64,000 nt of DNA, taken from positions 3,038,001 through 3,102,000 of the forward strand of contig OY969903.1 of the NCBI GenBank assembly GCA_963704405.1. The letters run 5' to 3'. Under the pieces are notes generated by a model. The model was not told the origin of the DNA. It made no database searches and saw only the letters and a list, made by a program, of their open reading frames with translations. The stretch is from MFD01213-c1 sp963704405 (GTDB taxonomy: Bacteria > Planctomycetota > Phycisphaerae > Tepidisphaerales > Tepidisphaeraceae). Positions within the stretch are counted from its first letter, which is position 1. Each line of letters opens with the position of its first letter. The position numbers and the translations under genes were made by a program. Shown here piece after piece: positions 16,825 to 25,707 of this stretch.

Positions 16825-18315
16825 GTGGCATCGGTATCAAAACGAAAAAGCGAAGAGAAAAACAAGAAGGCGAAATATCTCATCAACTGGCTTGATGCGG
16901 AGACGGATCGCTGGCGCACCTGCGTTGGTCACACGGACAGAGCATTGTCCCTTGCGAAGGGGCAGCGGCTGGAACTGGAAAGCGCTAGACGCCGTGAGGG
17001 GTTTTCATCGAGCGTGCGTGAAGAATCATTGAAGCCCATCGACGAACCGTTGGGCGAGTACCTGACGCATCTTCGCGTGGGAAATCCCGACCCGAACTAT
17101 CTTGAAAAGTTGGAACGTCGGATTCGACGCGTGCTGACCGACATCAACGCAAGGCGATTGATTGATATCACGGCGGCGAAAGTTGAAACCGCGTTGATGA
17201 ACATGAAATCAACGCGTGGGTTCGAAGAGGGGGGCAAACTTTTGGCGGTATCAACACGCAACGAATACGCCACCAGCATCACGGGCTTCACGAAGTGGGC
17301 CGAGGACCATCACAAAATCGAATACGATCCGTTGGCGGGGTTGGCGAAAGCCGATCTGAAGGATGACGACCGTGTTCATCCCAGGCGCGCATTGCCCGTG
17401 GAAGATATTACCGCATTGCTGAACGCGGCGGTGCAACGGCCCGAAACGGATTTGCTGACCATCCGTGTTGGAAAGAACAAAGGGCAGATCGGCGCGAAAG
17501 TTCGCGCCTCAGTTTTGGAAAAAGCGCGTCGTCTTGGAAAGAATCGTCGGATGGCCTATCTGGTCGCCGTCTGGACGGGGCTACGACGCACTGAGTTGGA
17601 ACGGTTGGAATGGCGGGATGTGCTGCTCGATCTGGAACTGCCTTTCATTCAACTGCGAGCAGGGGTTACAAAATCCAATCGCGCCGACACCTTGGCTCTG
17701 CATCCGCAGTTGGCTGATGAACTACGCGCATTCAAGCCAGCGGATGCCCGACCGACTGATCGTGTATTGCCCACCGTTCCAGACATGGATGTGATGAAGC
17801 TCGATCTGAAATTCGCTGGCATCGAGTACGGTGATGACGAAATCGGCTTTGCTGATCTGCATGCCCAGCGAAAGACCATGAACACGATGCTCGCTTCGCA
17901 GGGGATGGAGTCGCGTATCCGCCAGGCACAGCTTCGCCACACTGATCCGCGCCTGACCGAGGGCACGTACTTCGATAAACTACTGTTTGTGAAGCCGCAG
18001 GCGGAAGCGATGAACCGCGTGGCGGCGATTCCGGGGATTGAGTCACCAGTAAACCCAGTCAGCGCCGAGCGAAAAGAAGAAAATCGCGCAGGATTAGCGC
18101 AGGAAATCGGCGTCCCAAACAGGCAAAACGGGGCACTTCCTGACACAATGGCAGCCATCGAGTTGAAGGGAATTTCCTGCGCGGTGATAGCAGAGAACTT
18201 GGTGTTTTATCCTGATTTTGGCCCAAAAAGACACGACCCGGCGTCGTGTGACACCGGGTCGTTATTGAAGCGGGCGAAGGGGGTCGAACCCTCGACATTC
18301 ACGTTGGCAACGTGA
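16825..18315 (+). CDS. int: Tyrosine integrase of the element, ending inside tRNA-Gly
   Basis: Catalyses integration and excision at tRNA-Gly. The start is GTG 16825 (GGGAGA, 5 bp upstream), giving 496 aa. It has a SAM-like DNA-binding half and a catalytic half with Arg (VAVWTGLRRTELERLEW), Lys (GVTKSNRADTLALHP), His-x-x-Arg (ADLHAQRKTMNTML), His (LRHTDPRLTEGTY) and the Tyr of GTYFDKL; all six positions look intact. The last codons (KGVEPSTFTLAT, stop 18313-18315) are read through the tRNA 3' half on the opposite strand. In the integrated form the tail is cut short; in the circle the frame would continue into 5213-5424. Confidence 0.95.
   Translation: MASVSKRKSEEKNKKAKYLINWLDAETDRWRTCVGHTDRALSLAKGQRLELESARRREGFSSSVREESLKPIDEPLGEYLTHLRVGNPDPNYLEKLERRIRRVLTDINARRLIDITAAKVETALMNMKSTRGFEEGGKLLAVSTRNEYATSITGFTKWAEDHHKIEYDPLAGLAKADLKDDDRVHPRRALPVEDITALLNAAVQRPETDLLTIRVGKNKGQIGAKVRASVLEKARRLGKNRRMAYLVAVWTGLRRTELERLEWRDVLLDLELPFIQLRAGVTKSNRADTLALHPQLADELRAFKPADARPTDRVLPTVPDMDVMKLDLKFAGIEYGDDEIGFADLHAQRKTMNTMLASQGMESRIRQAQLRHTDPRLTEGTYFDKLLFVKPQAEAMNRVAAIPGIESPVNPVSAERKEENRAGLAQEIGVPNRQNGALPDTMAAIELKGISCAVIAENLVFYPDFGPKRHDPASCDTGSLLKRAKGVEPSTFTLAT
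18225..18262 (-). terminator. Intrinsic terminator of tRNA-Gly, carried inside the integrase gene
   Basis: On the minus strand, 7 bases after the tRNA: a 9-bp stem ACGACCCGG/CCGGGTCGT (18254-18262 with 18233-18241) and then a T run (complement of AAAAA at 18225-18229). The same DNA codes on the plus strand for part of the integrase tail. The identical stem sits beyond the copied tRNA end at 5135-5164. Confidence 0.8.
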
Positions 18316-18340
18316 CGCTCTACCACTGAGCTACGCCCGC
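18269..18340 (-). tRNA. tRNA-Gly (anticodon GCC)
   Basis: 72-nt cloverleaf on the minus strand. Acceptor stem GCGGGCG/CGCCCGC, D arm GCTC...GAGC, anticodon stem TCACG/CGTGA with loop TTGCCAA (anticodon GCC), T arm with loop TTCGACC, discriminator U; CCA is not encoded. It is intact, with its 3' 42 bases serving as attachment site for the element on its left. Confidence 0.95.
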
Positions 18341-18348
18341 ACCGAATT

Positions 18349-18377
18349 TACTTATTTCACGAACTTACAACCGTCAA
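18349..18377 (-). promoter_or_regulatory. Probable sigma-70-type promoter of tRNA-Gly
   Basis: On the minus strand: TTGACG (complement of 18372-18377), 17-bp spacer, TAAGTA (complement of 18349-18354), then 8 bases to the first base of the tRNA. Spacing to the mature 5' end is what a tRNA promoter should have. It lies outside the element, so integration leaves it untouched. Confidence 0.6.
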
Positions 18378-18616
18378 TTTTTGTTGCCACTGTTCTGGCC
18401 AAAAAAACCAAGCGCTTGGCCCTTTCGATATATAATTTGTCCCCACCTAAATGGGAGACGCCAGCGGCGAAAACAGGCAGAAAACAAAAACCATATCAGA
18501 CGGGCAATGGTTCTACCATCGCGGGATTATATCGTCAACCGGATTGGCGCCTGAGCCATCCCTGGTTTCATCACCCTTGATTTTGCAGGCATAACCCCAT
18601 TACCACCGGTTGGACA

Positions 18617-19289
18617 TCACCGCATGATCCATTCTTCGACATCGGCGTTGACTTCGTCTTCACCGGGGTAGACTTCGTCGCCGCGGATGAAAAAATTGAG
18701 CTGGAGGGTTTTGCGGAGGATGATGAGGTCTTTGGTGTTTTTCATGTCCTCGGCATTTTCTACTTTTTGGAATTGCCCATTAACGTTTTTGAGGGTGACG
18801 GCTTCGCCGCTGAGGCCGTTGACGAAGATGGAGAAGTGGCCCATACGGGGGGTAGGCTCGGGAAAGATAGCGACCCCGTCGCGGGATTCGGCTTCGCCGA
18901 TGCGGATCTGGCCGGTGATGGAGGTCATCGGTTCCAGGTATTTATTGTGTTCAGCGTTTTTGATGGCATCGAAGGTTTGCTGAGGGATATTGACGTTGGC
19001 GCGAATCACCTGGCCGGTGTCTGTAAGCATTTCGAAGCTGGGAAGCCAGTCATGCTCTTTATCGGTGTTGTTGGTGATGGAATAGGTGATGTACCAGTAG
19101 GCCAGGGGCACCTTGGAACTGGGGACATCGACAACAATTCGCTTGGGCAGGCCATGCTTGAAGCTGAATTCCCAGGAGATGGGATAGGGGCTGGGCTGGG
19201 GGAAATCAGGGGCGGCGTATGCGAACTGCGCCGGTGAGGACCAGCAACAGGGCCAATGACATGAGAATAAAATTGCGCGGCCGGGACAT
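18617..19289 (-). CDS. Secreted hypothetical protein, frameshifted after the signal peptide
   Basis: A signal peptide MSRPRNFILMSLALLLVLTG starts at 19289 but its frame stops at 19206. The next frame, entered within the signal region (about 19225-19240), reads QFAYAAPDFPQPSPYPISWE and continues without a break to EEWIMR at 18617. The natural cleavage site would be AYA-AP. The mature part (about 195 aa) has KVPLAYWYITYSITNNTD and other beta-rich segments and is not a family I know. A single missing or extra base would restore one 224-aa frame, so a sequence error is likely. Confidence 0.6.
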
Positions 19290-19399
19290 AGGTGTGGTTC
19301 TCCGCGGGATATCGCGCGGGAAGCCGCAGGAATCGCAATGCATGCAGCAAAGCGATTTTGCGATTGCCGCGCGGGCGACGAAGGGTATTCTTACGGTCG

Positions 19400-20404
19400 G
19401 TGAATCCAGTGTCAAATCTAATCGGCGGGGACGACGTTGCGAACAGAGCAACGCGTGATCCGGTTGGCGGGCACGTCAGCGGCCGCGCGTTTGTGTGCCG
19501 GGCCGCGGTGGCGGCGGATGTGATTCCGGCGATACGGATGATCCTGGGAAATGGGGGGCAGGTGGCGGATGAATCACAGGCGGCGGAGTTCATGCGGGTG
19601 ATTGCTCGGCGGGGTATGAAGCTTTCGGATATCTGGGTGGCGGAAGCAAATGGACGAGTCCTCTGGGCAGTGCTGCCGATGGTGAGTCCCGGACGCACCA
19701 TGCTGCTGTTTGGGGCTTCGCCGAGCTTTGCGGGGGATTGCCAGGCGGCGGTGGATGCAACAATCGATGCGGTATGCGAACAATACGCGGCAAAGAATAT
19801 TCAATTGGCCCAGGTGCTGCTCGATCCGGCTGATACGTCGAGTGCAGGAGTTTATGCAGGCCGGGGTTTTGCGCGGATGGCAGAGTTGATTTACCTGCAG
19901 CGGACAGTTCGCCGGACGGCAGCCCCCCCGCCGCTGCCTGATCCATTTGTGGTGCGGACGTATTCTCCGGAACTGCACCAGGCATTTGGGGAGGCAATTC
20001 TGGCGAGTTATGAGCAGAGCCTGGATTGTCCGCCGCTGAATGGGAAGCGTGATGTGAATGACATTATTCTGGGGCACCAGGCGGCGGGCGAATTTGATCC
20101 GCGGGATTGGATGTTGCTCAGTCATCGTGATGAGGCGGTGGCAGTGCTGCTGCTGAGCCGCACGATTCATGGGGATGGGATAGAACTGGTTTACCTGGGG
20201 TTGTCGCCGGCGGTGCGGGGGCACGGTCTGGGGGATTATTTCATGAAGGTGGCGATGGCACGGGTAAGTGAGCGGAAGCTAGGGAGATTGTCGCTGGCGG
20301 TGGATGCGCTGAATGGGCCGGCGCTGAAGTTGTATCACCGACACGGGATGGTGCGGGTGACGAGCAAGGTGGCGATGATGAAGGAGTTGGTGACGCCTGC
20401 TTAG
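19400..20404 (+). CDS. GNAT-family N-acetyltransferase (two GNAT-like halves)
   Basis: About 334 aa if GTG 19400 is the start; starts further up overlap the secreted gene. The C-terminal GNAT core is clear: IELVYLGLSPAVRGHGLGDY is motif A with the acetyl-CoA loop RGHGLG, followed by RLSLAVDALNGPALKLYHRH. The N-terminal half (RAAVAADVIPAIRMILGN...VLLDPADTSSAGVYAGRGFAR) looks like a second, degenerate GNAT domain. Substrate unknown. It is divergent from the secreted protein gene and upstream of the dnaA region. Confidence 0.8.
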   Translation: MNPVSNLIGGDDVANRATRDPVGGHVSGRAFVCRAAVAADVIPAIRMILGNGGQVADESQAAEFMRVIARRGMKLSDIWVAEANGRVLWAVLPMVSPGRTMLLFGASPSFAGDCQAAVDATIDAVCEQYAAKNIQLAQVLLDPADTSSAGVYAGRGFARMAELIYLQRTVRRTAAPPPLPDPFVVRTYSPELHQAFGEAILASYEQSLDCPPLNGKRDVNDIILGHQAAGEFDPRDWMLLSHRDEAVAVLLLSRTIHGDGIELVYLGLSPAVRGHGLGDYFMKVAMARVSERKLGRLSLAVDALNGPALKLYHRHGMVRVTSKVAMMKELVTPA

Positions 20405-21132
20405 GCATCCATTTTTTGAAACAGGTCCGTTGATTTTTGATGCAATGGGCGCGAGGTCTGATAATGTCAGCGTGATCAGTATTGATCGAAATGTTCTCCA
20501 CATGGCGTCCACAGGGTCCGGTAATTTTGTGCATGCACGGTGGAGAAAAGTTTTTTTTGATCGACTCCTGCCTGCGCCGCCGATGGTTGTGTCAGTGTGA
20601 ATGGAAAAACCGATAAAGACGGCCTTGCCAGCACTGCCGTCACAAACTAAATTTGCTTTTGTTCGATTCACGTTTCGTTTGCCAGATGCTTGGTTCTGAA
20701 TCACGGATGATGAGAGTTCGATGAAGCAGGCGCTAACGGAGGCTGGCAAGCCTCCGGGAGCAGATCAGTCCAGGACCGCTTCATCAGGGGCGTTGCATCA
20801 GGCAACACCCCGAACACTCTCGACTCACACCGCAGGATGCGACCCTCAAGGAAGAACTGAATAGGCAGGAGGCCTTTGGTCCGCCGGGGAATGCTCCGTC
20901 ACGGCTCGGACTGCGCTTCAAGGCTTTGGCTTTGGAGACAGAATCCGTGATGGGATATCGGTGGACGTATCGGCGTGGCTGTCTCGCCATGGAGGGGCGA
21001 GGCGATCGTGTCGATCGGGAAGGTCGGGCCCTTTTCGGGTCAGCGCTTCGGTTCGCCGCACGTCGGCGCGCTGGTGCTGATCGGAGGGTTCGGATCGGAA
21101 ACGATCGGGGTTTAGCCGGGAAGGAGACCGTC
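20405..21132. other. Long gene-free region upstream of dnaA, candidate origin
   Basis: About 730 bp with no convincing gene. It contains TTCTCCACA (20494-20502) and the inverted TTCTCCACC (20539-20547), each one or two bases from the DnaA box TTATCCACA. Also present are GTCCACAGG (20507-20515), an 8-T run (20551-20558) and several GATC sites. dnaA follows. Only two imperfect boxes are seen and there is no long AT-rich unwinding block, so the origin call is weak; it may simply be a dnaA leader with DnaA autoregulation sites. Confidence 0.3.
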
Positions 21133-22680
21133 GTGAGTTGTTTGACCGTACACGACCCGCAGTTGGTTCGTCTTGCAGATGCGATCGCTCAAAAAGTTGG
21201 ACAGCAACGCTTTCATGTCTGGTTCAATAATTCCACTCGTCTTGATTTGAGGAATGACGGGCTGGAGATCGCCGTTCCAAATGACTTTATCAGTGAATGG
21301 ATCGGGAAGAATTTCACCCGCCCGATCCAGGAAGCGGCCCACGAAGTCCTGGGTTGCACGCTTTCGGTGCGCTTTAATGTTGTGCCGGAACTGTTCGATC
21401 TGCGATCCGATGGCTCGCCGGATGAGAAGGCGATGCTGGCGACCGCGAATCATGGAATGGAACAAAAGCGGTCGGCGAAAGTGACGCCATTAATGGCGGC
21501 GGTTTCGGCCGGCCCACTGGTGGATTCACCGCGACGGGGCATGGCAATGCTGCGCCCCCCGCCGCTCCTTTGATGCGGAGTGTTCCACTGGCGCCCGCGA
21601 CAGAGCCGCTGAACTTCGCCAATCGTCCGCGCCTGCGGCACGATCTTTCGACATTCGTCGTCGGACCGAGCAGCCAGCTTGCATTCAATACTGTGATGTA
21701 TGTCGCGGAGTTTCCGGGCGCTCAGTACAACCCGCTGTTCGTGCATGGCAACTGCGGGCTTGGGAAGACGCATCTGCTCCAGGGATTGTGCAAGCAGTTC
21801 ACCGAATTCCATCCGACCAAGCGATGGATGTACATGACCGGCGAGGAATTCACGAACGAGTTCCTCACGGCGTTGAGGCAGAACAAACTGGATACCTTCC
21901 GCCGCAAGATGAGGGACCTTGATCTGCTGGTGATTGATGATGTGCATTTCCTCAGCGGCAAGCGGGCGACGCAGGAAGAATTCCTGCATACCTTCAACGC
22001 CATCGAGGCGATGGGCAAGCAGGTGGTGATGGCCAGCGACAATCATCCCAAGATGATTGATGAATTCGGCGAATCGCTGATCAACCGCTTTGTGAGCGGG
22101 ATGGTGGTTCGCATCGATCCGCCGAACTTTGCGACGCGGGTTGCTATTCTGCGGTCGTTGTCGCATCGCACTGGAATGAACCTGTCGGAAGAAGTCGTCG
22201 GCTGGATCGCGCGGCGCGTCACGCAAAATGTGCGCGAGCTTGAAGGGGCGATCACACGAATCGCTGCCCATGTGAAGTTAAGCGGACGGATGCCGGATGT
22301 GGTGATGGTTCAGGAATCGCTCGGCGACCTGGATCGGCAGATGGTCGCGCCGGTGCGGCCGGAAAACATCATGCAGGCCGTATGCAACTACTTTGGGCTG
22401 GAACACAAAGACCTGATGAGCGGCCGGCGCCAGCGTACCATTTCACTGGCGCAGTGTCGCAATGTACCTTGTGAGGAAGACCGCGAAATTGAGTTTTCCC
22501 GAGATTGGATCGCGAATGGGCAAGCGGAATCACAGCACGGTGATTAGCGCTTGCCGCAGAATTGAGCGTGCGGTGGCGAAGAATGAGCCGCTGGCCTGGA
22601 CGAGTGCGATCGGTGAACGCGAAGAGGAAGCGACGGAGTTGATCCAGCGTTTAGAGGAACACAGCCGCGCGATGAACTGA
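21133..22680 (+). CDS. dnaA: Chromosomal replication initiator DnaA (two frame breaks, probably sequence errors)
   Basis: The start is GTG 21133 with GGAG 7 bp upstream. Domain I: VRLADAIAQKVGQQRFHVWF. The frame breaks in a C6 run near 21550 and continues from about 21573 as the AAA+ domain: FVVGPSSQLAFNTV, NPLFVHGNCGLGKTHLLQGL (Walker A), LLVIDDVHFLSGK (Walker B), RVTQNVRELEGAITRI. It breaks again near 22455 and continues with the domain IV DNA-binding helix: VAMYLVRKTAKLSFPEIGSR then MGKRNHSTVISACRRI. Stop at 22680. Joined length is about 515 aa. An essential gene split three ways points to base-calling errors rather than a real pseudogene. Confidence 0.93.
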
Positions 22681-22691
22681 AGTTTAGGGTT

Positions 22692-22717
22692 CCCTCTCCC
22701 GGCACTCCGGGAGAGGG
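22692..22717. repeat. Perfect 11-bp hairpin after dnaA
   Basis: CCCTCTCCCGG-CACT-CCGGGAGAGGG, 12 bp after the dnaA stop. There is no T run, so it is either a weak terminator or one copy of a dispersed GC-rich palindrome; I recall very similar sequences being repeated in planctomycete genomes. Confidence 0.6.
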
Positions 22718-22878
22718 TGAGGGGGAAGCTCGTTCCCTTCAGGGCAGAGCGCCAGCGATCCCATCGAAACCAGAACGAATTCCCGAGATACTTCAACGAA
22801 TCTCGCGGCATCGGGGATGACGGCGAGATTTTCCGGCGTATCGCAGGATGAAGACCGCGGGTTTGGAGCTACCTTTAT

Positions 22879-23592
22879 TTACGCGTGAGTCACCACGGAG
22901 AGACGATTCTTCCGTCTCAACAGGAATCCAGCGGTAAGTACGATCAAGGAAGCAGCGCCCGGCTCCGGGACGCTGGCGGCAAATTCAGTGGCGCGGATGC
23001 CGCTGCTGGAACTCGCGTCCTGGTTTTGCACGAAGCTGAGGGTGTATGTATCCGACGCGGGGGCGGCATTCAGGAAATCGTCGATCTCGATGAAGTTACT
23101 GCCATAGACGCTGGTGTACGACTCTGTGCCGGTGTTGTCGAGAATGTGGACATCGTCGATGAGCGTTGAGCCGGCGTAAAGCATGAATTCATTGGCGCTG
23201 CGGTTGCCGTTGGGTCCGTCATCTTCCAGGAAAAGATTGAACCAGTGCAGGCTCACCTCGCTCGGCAGAGTCACGATGACAGAACTCACAGTGCCTTTGG
23301 GCTGGTTGTCGGCGAAGATGGCCGAGCCGGTTTCGTATTGATTGGTGCCGAAGGTTCCGCCGAACAGGTCGCGGATGTCGAAGCCGTTGGCGAGCAGGCT
23401 GGTATTCGTGCCCAGCGAATATGAGACGCCGGCGTTGTTCACGTCGAACAGGCTGGTTGTATTCGGAGCGGGGACCGAAGCGATCGCGGTAATCGTCGCC
23501 GAATTCGGGAGGATGGGGGCTGCGTGTATAGTCTGACCGTTCACCAACAGGCTGGCGATTCCCACAGCCGCGGCGATGGCCAGCCGGCGCAT
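22879..23592 (-). CDS. PEP-CTERM secreted protein
   Basis: 237 aa from ATG 23592 (MRRLAIAAAVGIASLLVNGQ, a signal peptide; a GTG start 54 bp upstream is possible). The body is beta-rich and Asn/Ser/Thr-rich. The C-terminus is the sorting signal VPEPGAASLIVLTAGFLLRR followed by a basic tail, recognised by an exosortase (not in this window). Likely an extracellular or surface-anchored protein. Molecular role unknown. Confidence 0.85.
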   Translation of the reverse strand: MRRLAIAAAVGIASLLVNGQTIHAAPILPNSATITAIASVPAPNTTSLFDVNNAGVSYSLGTNTSLLANGFDIRDLFGGTFGTNQYETGSAIFADNQPKGTVSSVIVTLPSEVSLHWFNLFLEDDGPNGNRSANEFMLYAGSTLIDDVHILDNTGTESYTSVYGSNFIEIDDFLNAAPASDTYTLSFVQNQDASSSSGIRATEFAASVPEPGAASLIVLTAGFLLRRKNRLSVVTHA

Positions 23593-23850
23593 GGGCGCAG
23601 CCGATTTTCCTCCAGCGATCCCAAATTTGAACAAACAATTGCCCACCCTGAGCGAACGCGCTTCGAACGGTGCATTTTCTCTCCATCCCGAGGTAATAAA
23701 TTACGACACAAGGGGGAGATACGATTGAATTATCAGCGGGGCCAATGCGATTTGGGTTTTTTTGGCTTACCCGATTTCAGAGTGCAGACATGCGTGAACG
23801 GCCCGGAATTTGGCGGGTGCAGCCAATAATACATCGGCGGAATCACGATA

Positions 23851-24882
23851 TCAGAACTGGCGCAGAAATCGGATATCGTTTTCGACAAAGAGGCGAATGT
23901 CTTCGATGCCGTATTTTCGCATCGCGATGCGTTCGATGCCGAAGCCAAAGGCCCAGCCGCTGTATTCTTCCGGGTCGATGTTGACGGATTTGAAGACATT
24001 GGGGTGGACCATGCCGCACCCGCCGAGCTCGATCCAGCGGCCGCGGTCTTCGAAGAAGACATCCACCTCGGCCGACGGCTCGGTGAAAGGAAAGAAGCTG
24101 GGGCGGAATCGGACTTTGGTGTCCGGGCCAAAATAAGCTTTGACGAACTGGAGGATCGTACTCTTGAGATCGACCATAGTGACGTGCTTGTCGACGACAA
24201 GGGCTTCGAGCTGATGGAACATCGACAGATGCGTGGCGTCGTGCGTGTCAGGCCGATAAACGCGCCCGGGGATCACAACGCGGATAGGCGGCTTTTGCGT
24301 CTCCATCACGCGAATTTGCACGGTGCTGGTTTGCGTACGCAGGAGCGGCGGTGTGCCGGTGCGCGCCGATGGGGTTCCCTGCGAACCGACCGGATCGGCA
24401 AGGTAAAAGTTATCCAGCGGGTCTCTGGCGGGATGCTGGCGGGGAATATTCAACGCGATAAAGTTATGAAATTCGTCTTCCACTTCGGGCCCGCTGGCAA
24501 CTGAAAAACCCATGCGGGCAAATAAGTCGGTCAGTTCGTCCGCCACCTTCATGAGGATGTGGCGGTTGCCGATTTCAGGGCGTCGGCCGGGTTCGGTGAC
24601 GTCGATCGCGTCTCTTGAAGCGACGCCGGTGGCAGAGAGCTCGGTTTTTTTCACTTCGTACGCCGCCGTCACTTCGTCTTTGACGGCATTCACCTTCTGA
24701 CCGAGCGCGGGTTTTTGTTCCTTGGGAACCGCCCCGAGAAGCTTCATCTGATCTTTGATGAGCCCTTTGGCGCCCAGATATTTGATGCGAAACTCTTCCA
24801 GCTGAGCGGGTGTTTTTATAGAGCCGAGTTCTTCAGCGGCCTGGTGGGCGAGGGATTGGATCTGTTCAAACGCTTCAGCCAT
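23851..24882 (-). CDS. pheS: Phenylalanine-tRNA ligase alpha subunit
   Basis: Class II aminoacyl-tRNA synthetase alpha chain, 343 aa. The start is ATG 24882 with TTAGGAG 5 bp upstream; an upstream in-frame start at 24897 lacks this. An N-terminal coiled coil (about 1-85) is followed by the catalytic core: GFSVASGPEVEDEFHNFIAL, PARDPLDNFYL, VYRPDTHDATHLSMFHQLEA, VRFRPSFFPFTEPSAEVDVF, WIELGGCGMVHPNV and FGFGIERIAM. It must pair with PheT, whose gene is not next to it here. Confidence 0.97.
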   Translation of the reverse strand: MAEAFEQIQSLAHQAAEELGSIKTPAQLEEFRIKYLGAKGLIKDQMKLLGAVPKEQKPALGQKVNAVKDEVTAAYEVKKTELSATGVASRDAIDVTEPGRRPEIGNRHILMKVADELTDLFARMGFSVASGPEVEDEFHNFIALNIPRQHPARDPLDNFYLADPVGSQGTPSARTGTPPLLRTQTSTVQIRVMETQKPPIRVVIPGRVYRPDTHDATHLSMFHQLEALVVDKHVTMVDLKSTILQFVKAYFGPDTKVRFRPSFFPFTEPSAEVDVFFEDRGRWIELGGCGMVHPNVFKSVNIDPEEYSGWAFGFGIERIAMRKYGIEDIRLFVENDIRFLRQF

Positions 24883-24979
24883 GTCACTCCTAAGCAAGGG
24901 CAGTGTAAATCGGGTAGCATTCTCCCGTCCGCCCGGAGGCGGTCAAGCGGCGGGTCATTGTTCAAACCGGGTAAATCCG

Positions 24980-25600
24980 ATGGACCTCTCAAAGCTGCCG
25001 AAACTTTCCAGTTCATCAGGGCAGGAACCGGCCGGCAATGCACCGGCCGAACAGGCTGCCCCCGCCGCCGAGGGAACGCCAGTCCTTCCGCCCGCCGCAT
25101 GGCGGGCAATGGATTATTCGGGCACGACCGGTGGGCCGGGCCTTGGAGCGGATATCTGGTTCAGCGTGATTGTCGGCCTGCTGCTGTTGTATATGGGATC
25201 AAGCTTCGCCCGATTTGTGATTGCGGAAGCGACTCATCAGCCGTTCCATACACAAGTCTTCTGGCAAGAGGGACCGCTGGTGGGAACGGAGGTAGCTTAT
25301 TTTGATCTGGCGGGATTCACTGCCTGGTCCGATATGGGGATTTTTCTATTCGGCCTGGTGCTGCTTTTTGAGGCCGGCTCGAAAACGGCACTGCTTCTAA
25401 AGCCTGGAACATTCAGCCGCGGGCTGCTGACGATGGCGACGGGGCTCACCTTTCTTACTGTGGCGCTGAACATTTTTGTGTGCATGAAGGTGATGGGCGC
25501 GGGAATTATGCCGCTGATGTCGGGGCTGGCGGTGGCGTTCGGGGGATGGATTCTCGCGGATGAGTGGCGGATGCTGAAAATGGCGCGTGCGGCGAGATAA
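24980..25600 (+). CDS. Four-helix membrane protein, hypothetical
   Basis: 206 aa from ATG 24980. A Pro/Ala/Ser-rich N-terminus of about 45 residues is followed by four hydrophobic helices (VIVGLLLLYMGSSFARFVI, GIFLFGLVLLFEAG, LTMATGLTFLTVALNIFVC, GLAVAFGGWILAD). A family is not recognised. It is divergent from pheS with 97 bp between. Confidence 0.7.
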   Translation: MDLSKLPKLSSSSGQEPAGNAPAEQAAPAAEGTPVLPPAAWRAMDYSGTTGGPGLGADIWFSVIVGLLLLYMGSSFARFVIAEATHQPFHTQVFWQEGPLVGTEVAYFDLAGFTAWSDMGIFLFGLVLLFEAGSKTALLLKPGTFSRGLLTMATGLTFLTVALNIFVCMKVMGAGIMPLMSGLAVAFGGWILADEWRMLKMARAAR

Positions 25601-25707
25601 ATCGTTTTTTAGAAATCAATTGGCCGCCACATAACGCGGGCGCATTATTCACATGCCGTGCTACCGGACGCGGGCGGGGTAATCGCGCTGCTGTAAATTC
25701 GAGGGTT

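Larger units (their letters stand above)
5213..18310. mobile_element. 13.1-kb integrative element in tRNA-Gly(GCC) with defence-type cargo
   Basis: Bounded by the 42-bp direct repeat of the tRNA 3' half (5171-5212 and 18269-18310). A tyrosine integrase abuts the right end, and two excisionase-like HTH genes lie next to it. Cargo from left to right: AbiE-like pair (decayed), small membrane protein, TPR/Gre-C/PIN protein, PD-(D/E)XK protein with a Z1-like remnant, large serine recombinase, two unknown proteins and a 46-aa candidate. No conjugation or phage structural genes are visible, so it is a small integrative island, possibly mobilised in trans. The flanking remnant at 4826-5212 shows repeated use of this site. 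Confidence 0.87.

Noticed and set aside
4826..18310. Prophage interpretation of the tRNA-Gly island
   Set aside because: No capsid, terminase, portal, tail or lysis genes are recognisable; only integration, recombination and defence-type genes are present.
19006..19701. 231-codon minus-strand frame spanning the GNAT and secreted genes
   Set aside because: Out of frame with both the signal peptide and the mature secreted protein, and Pro/Arg/Thr-rich like an antisense shadow.
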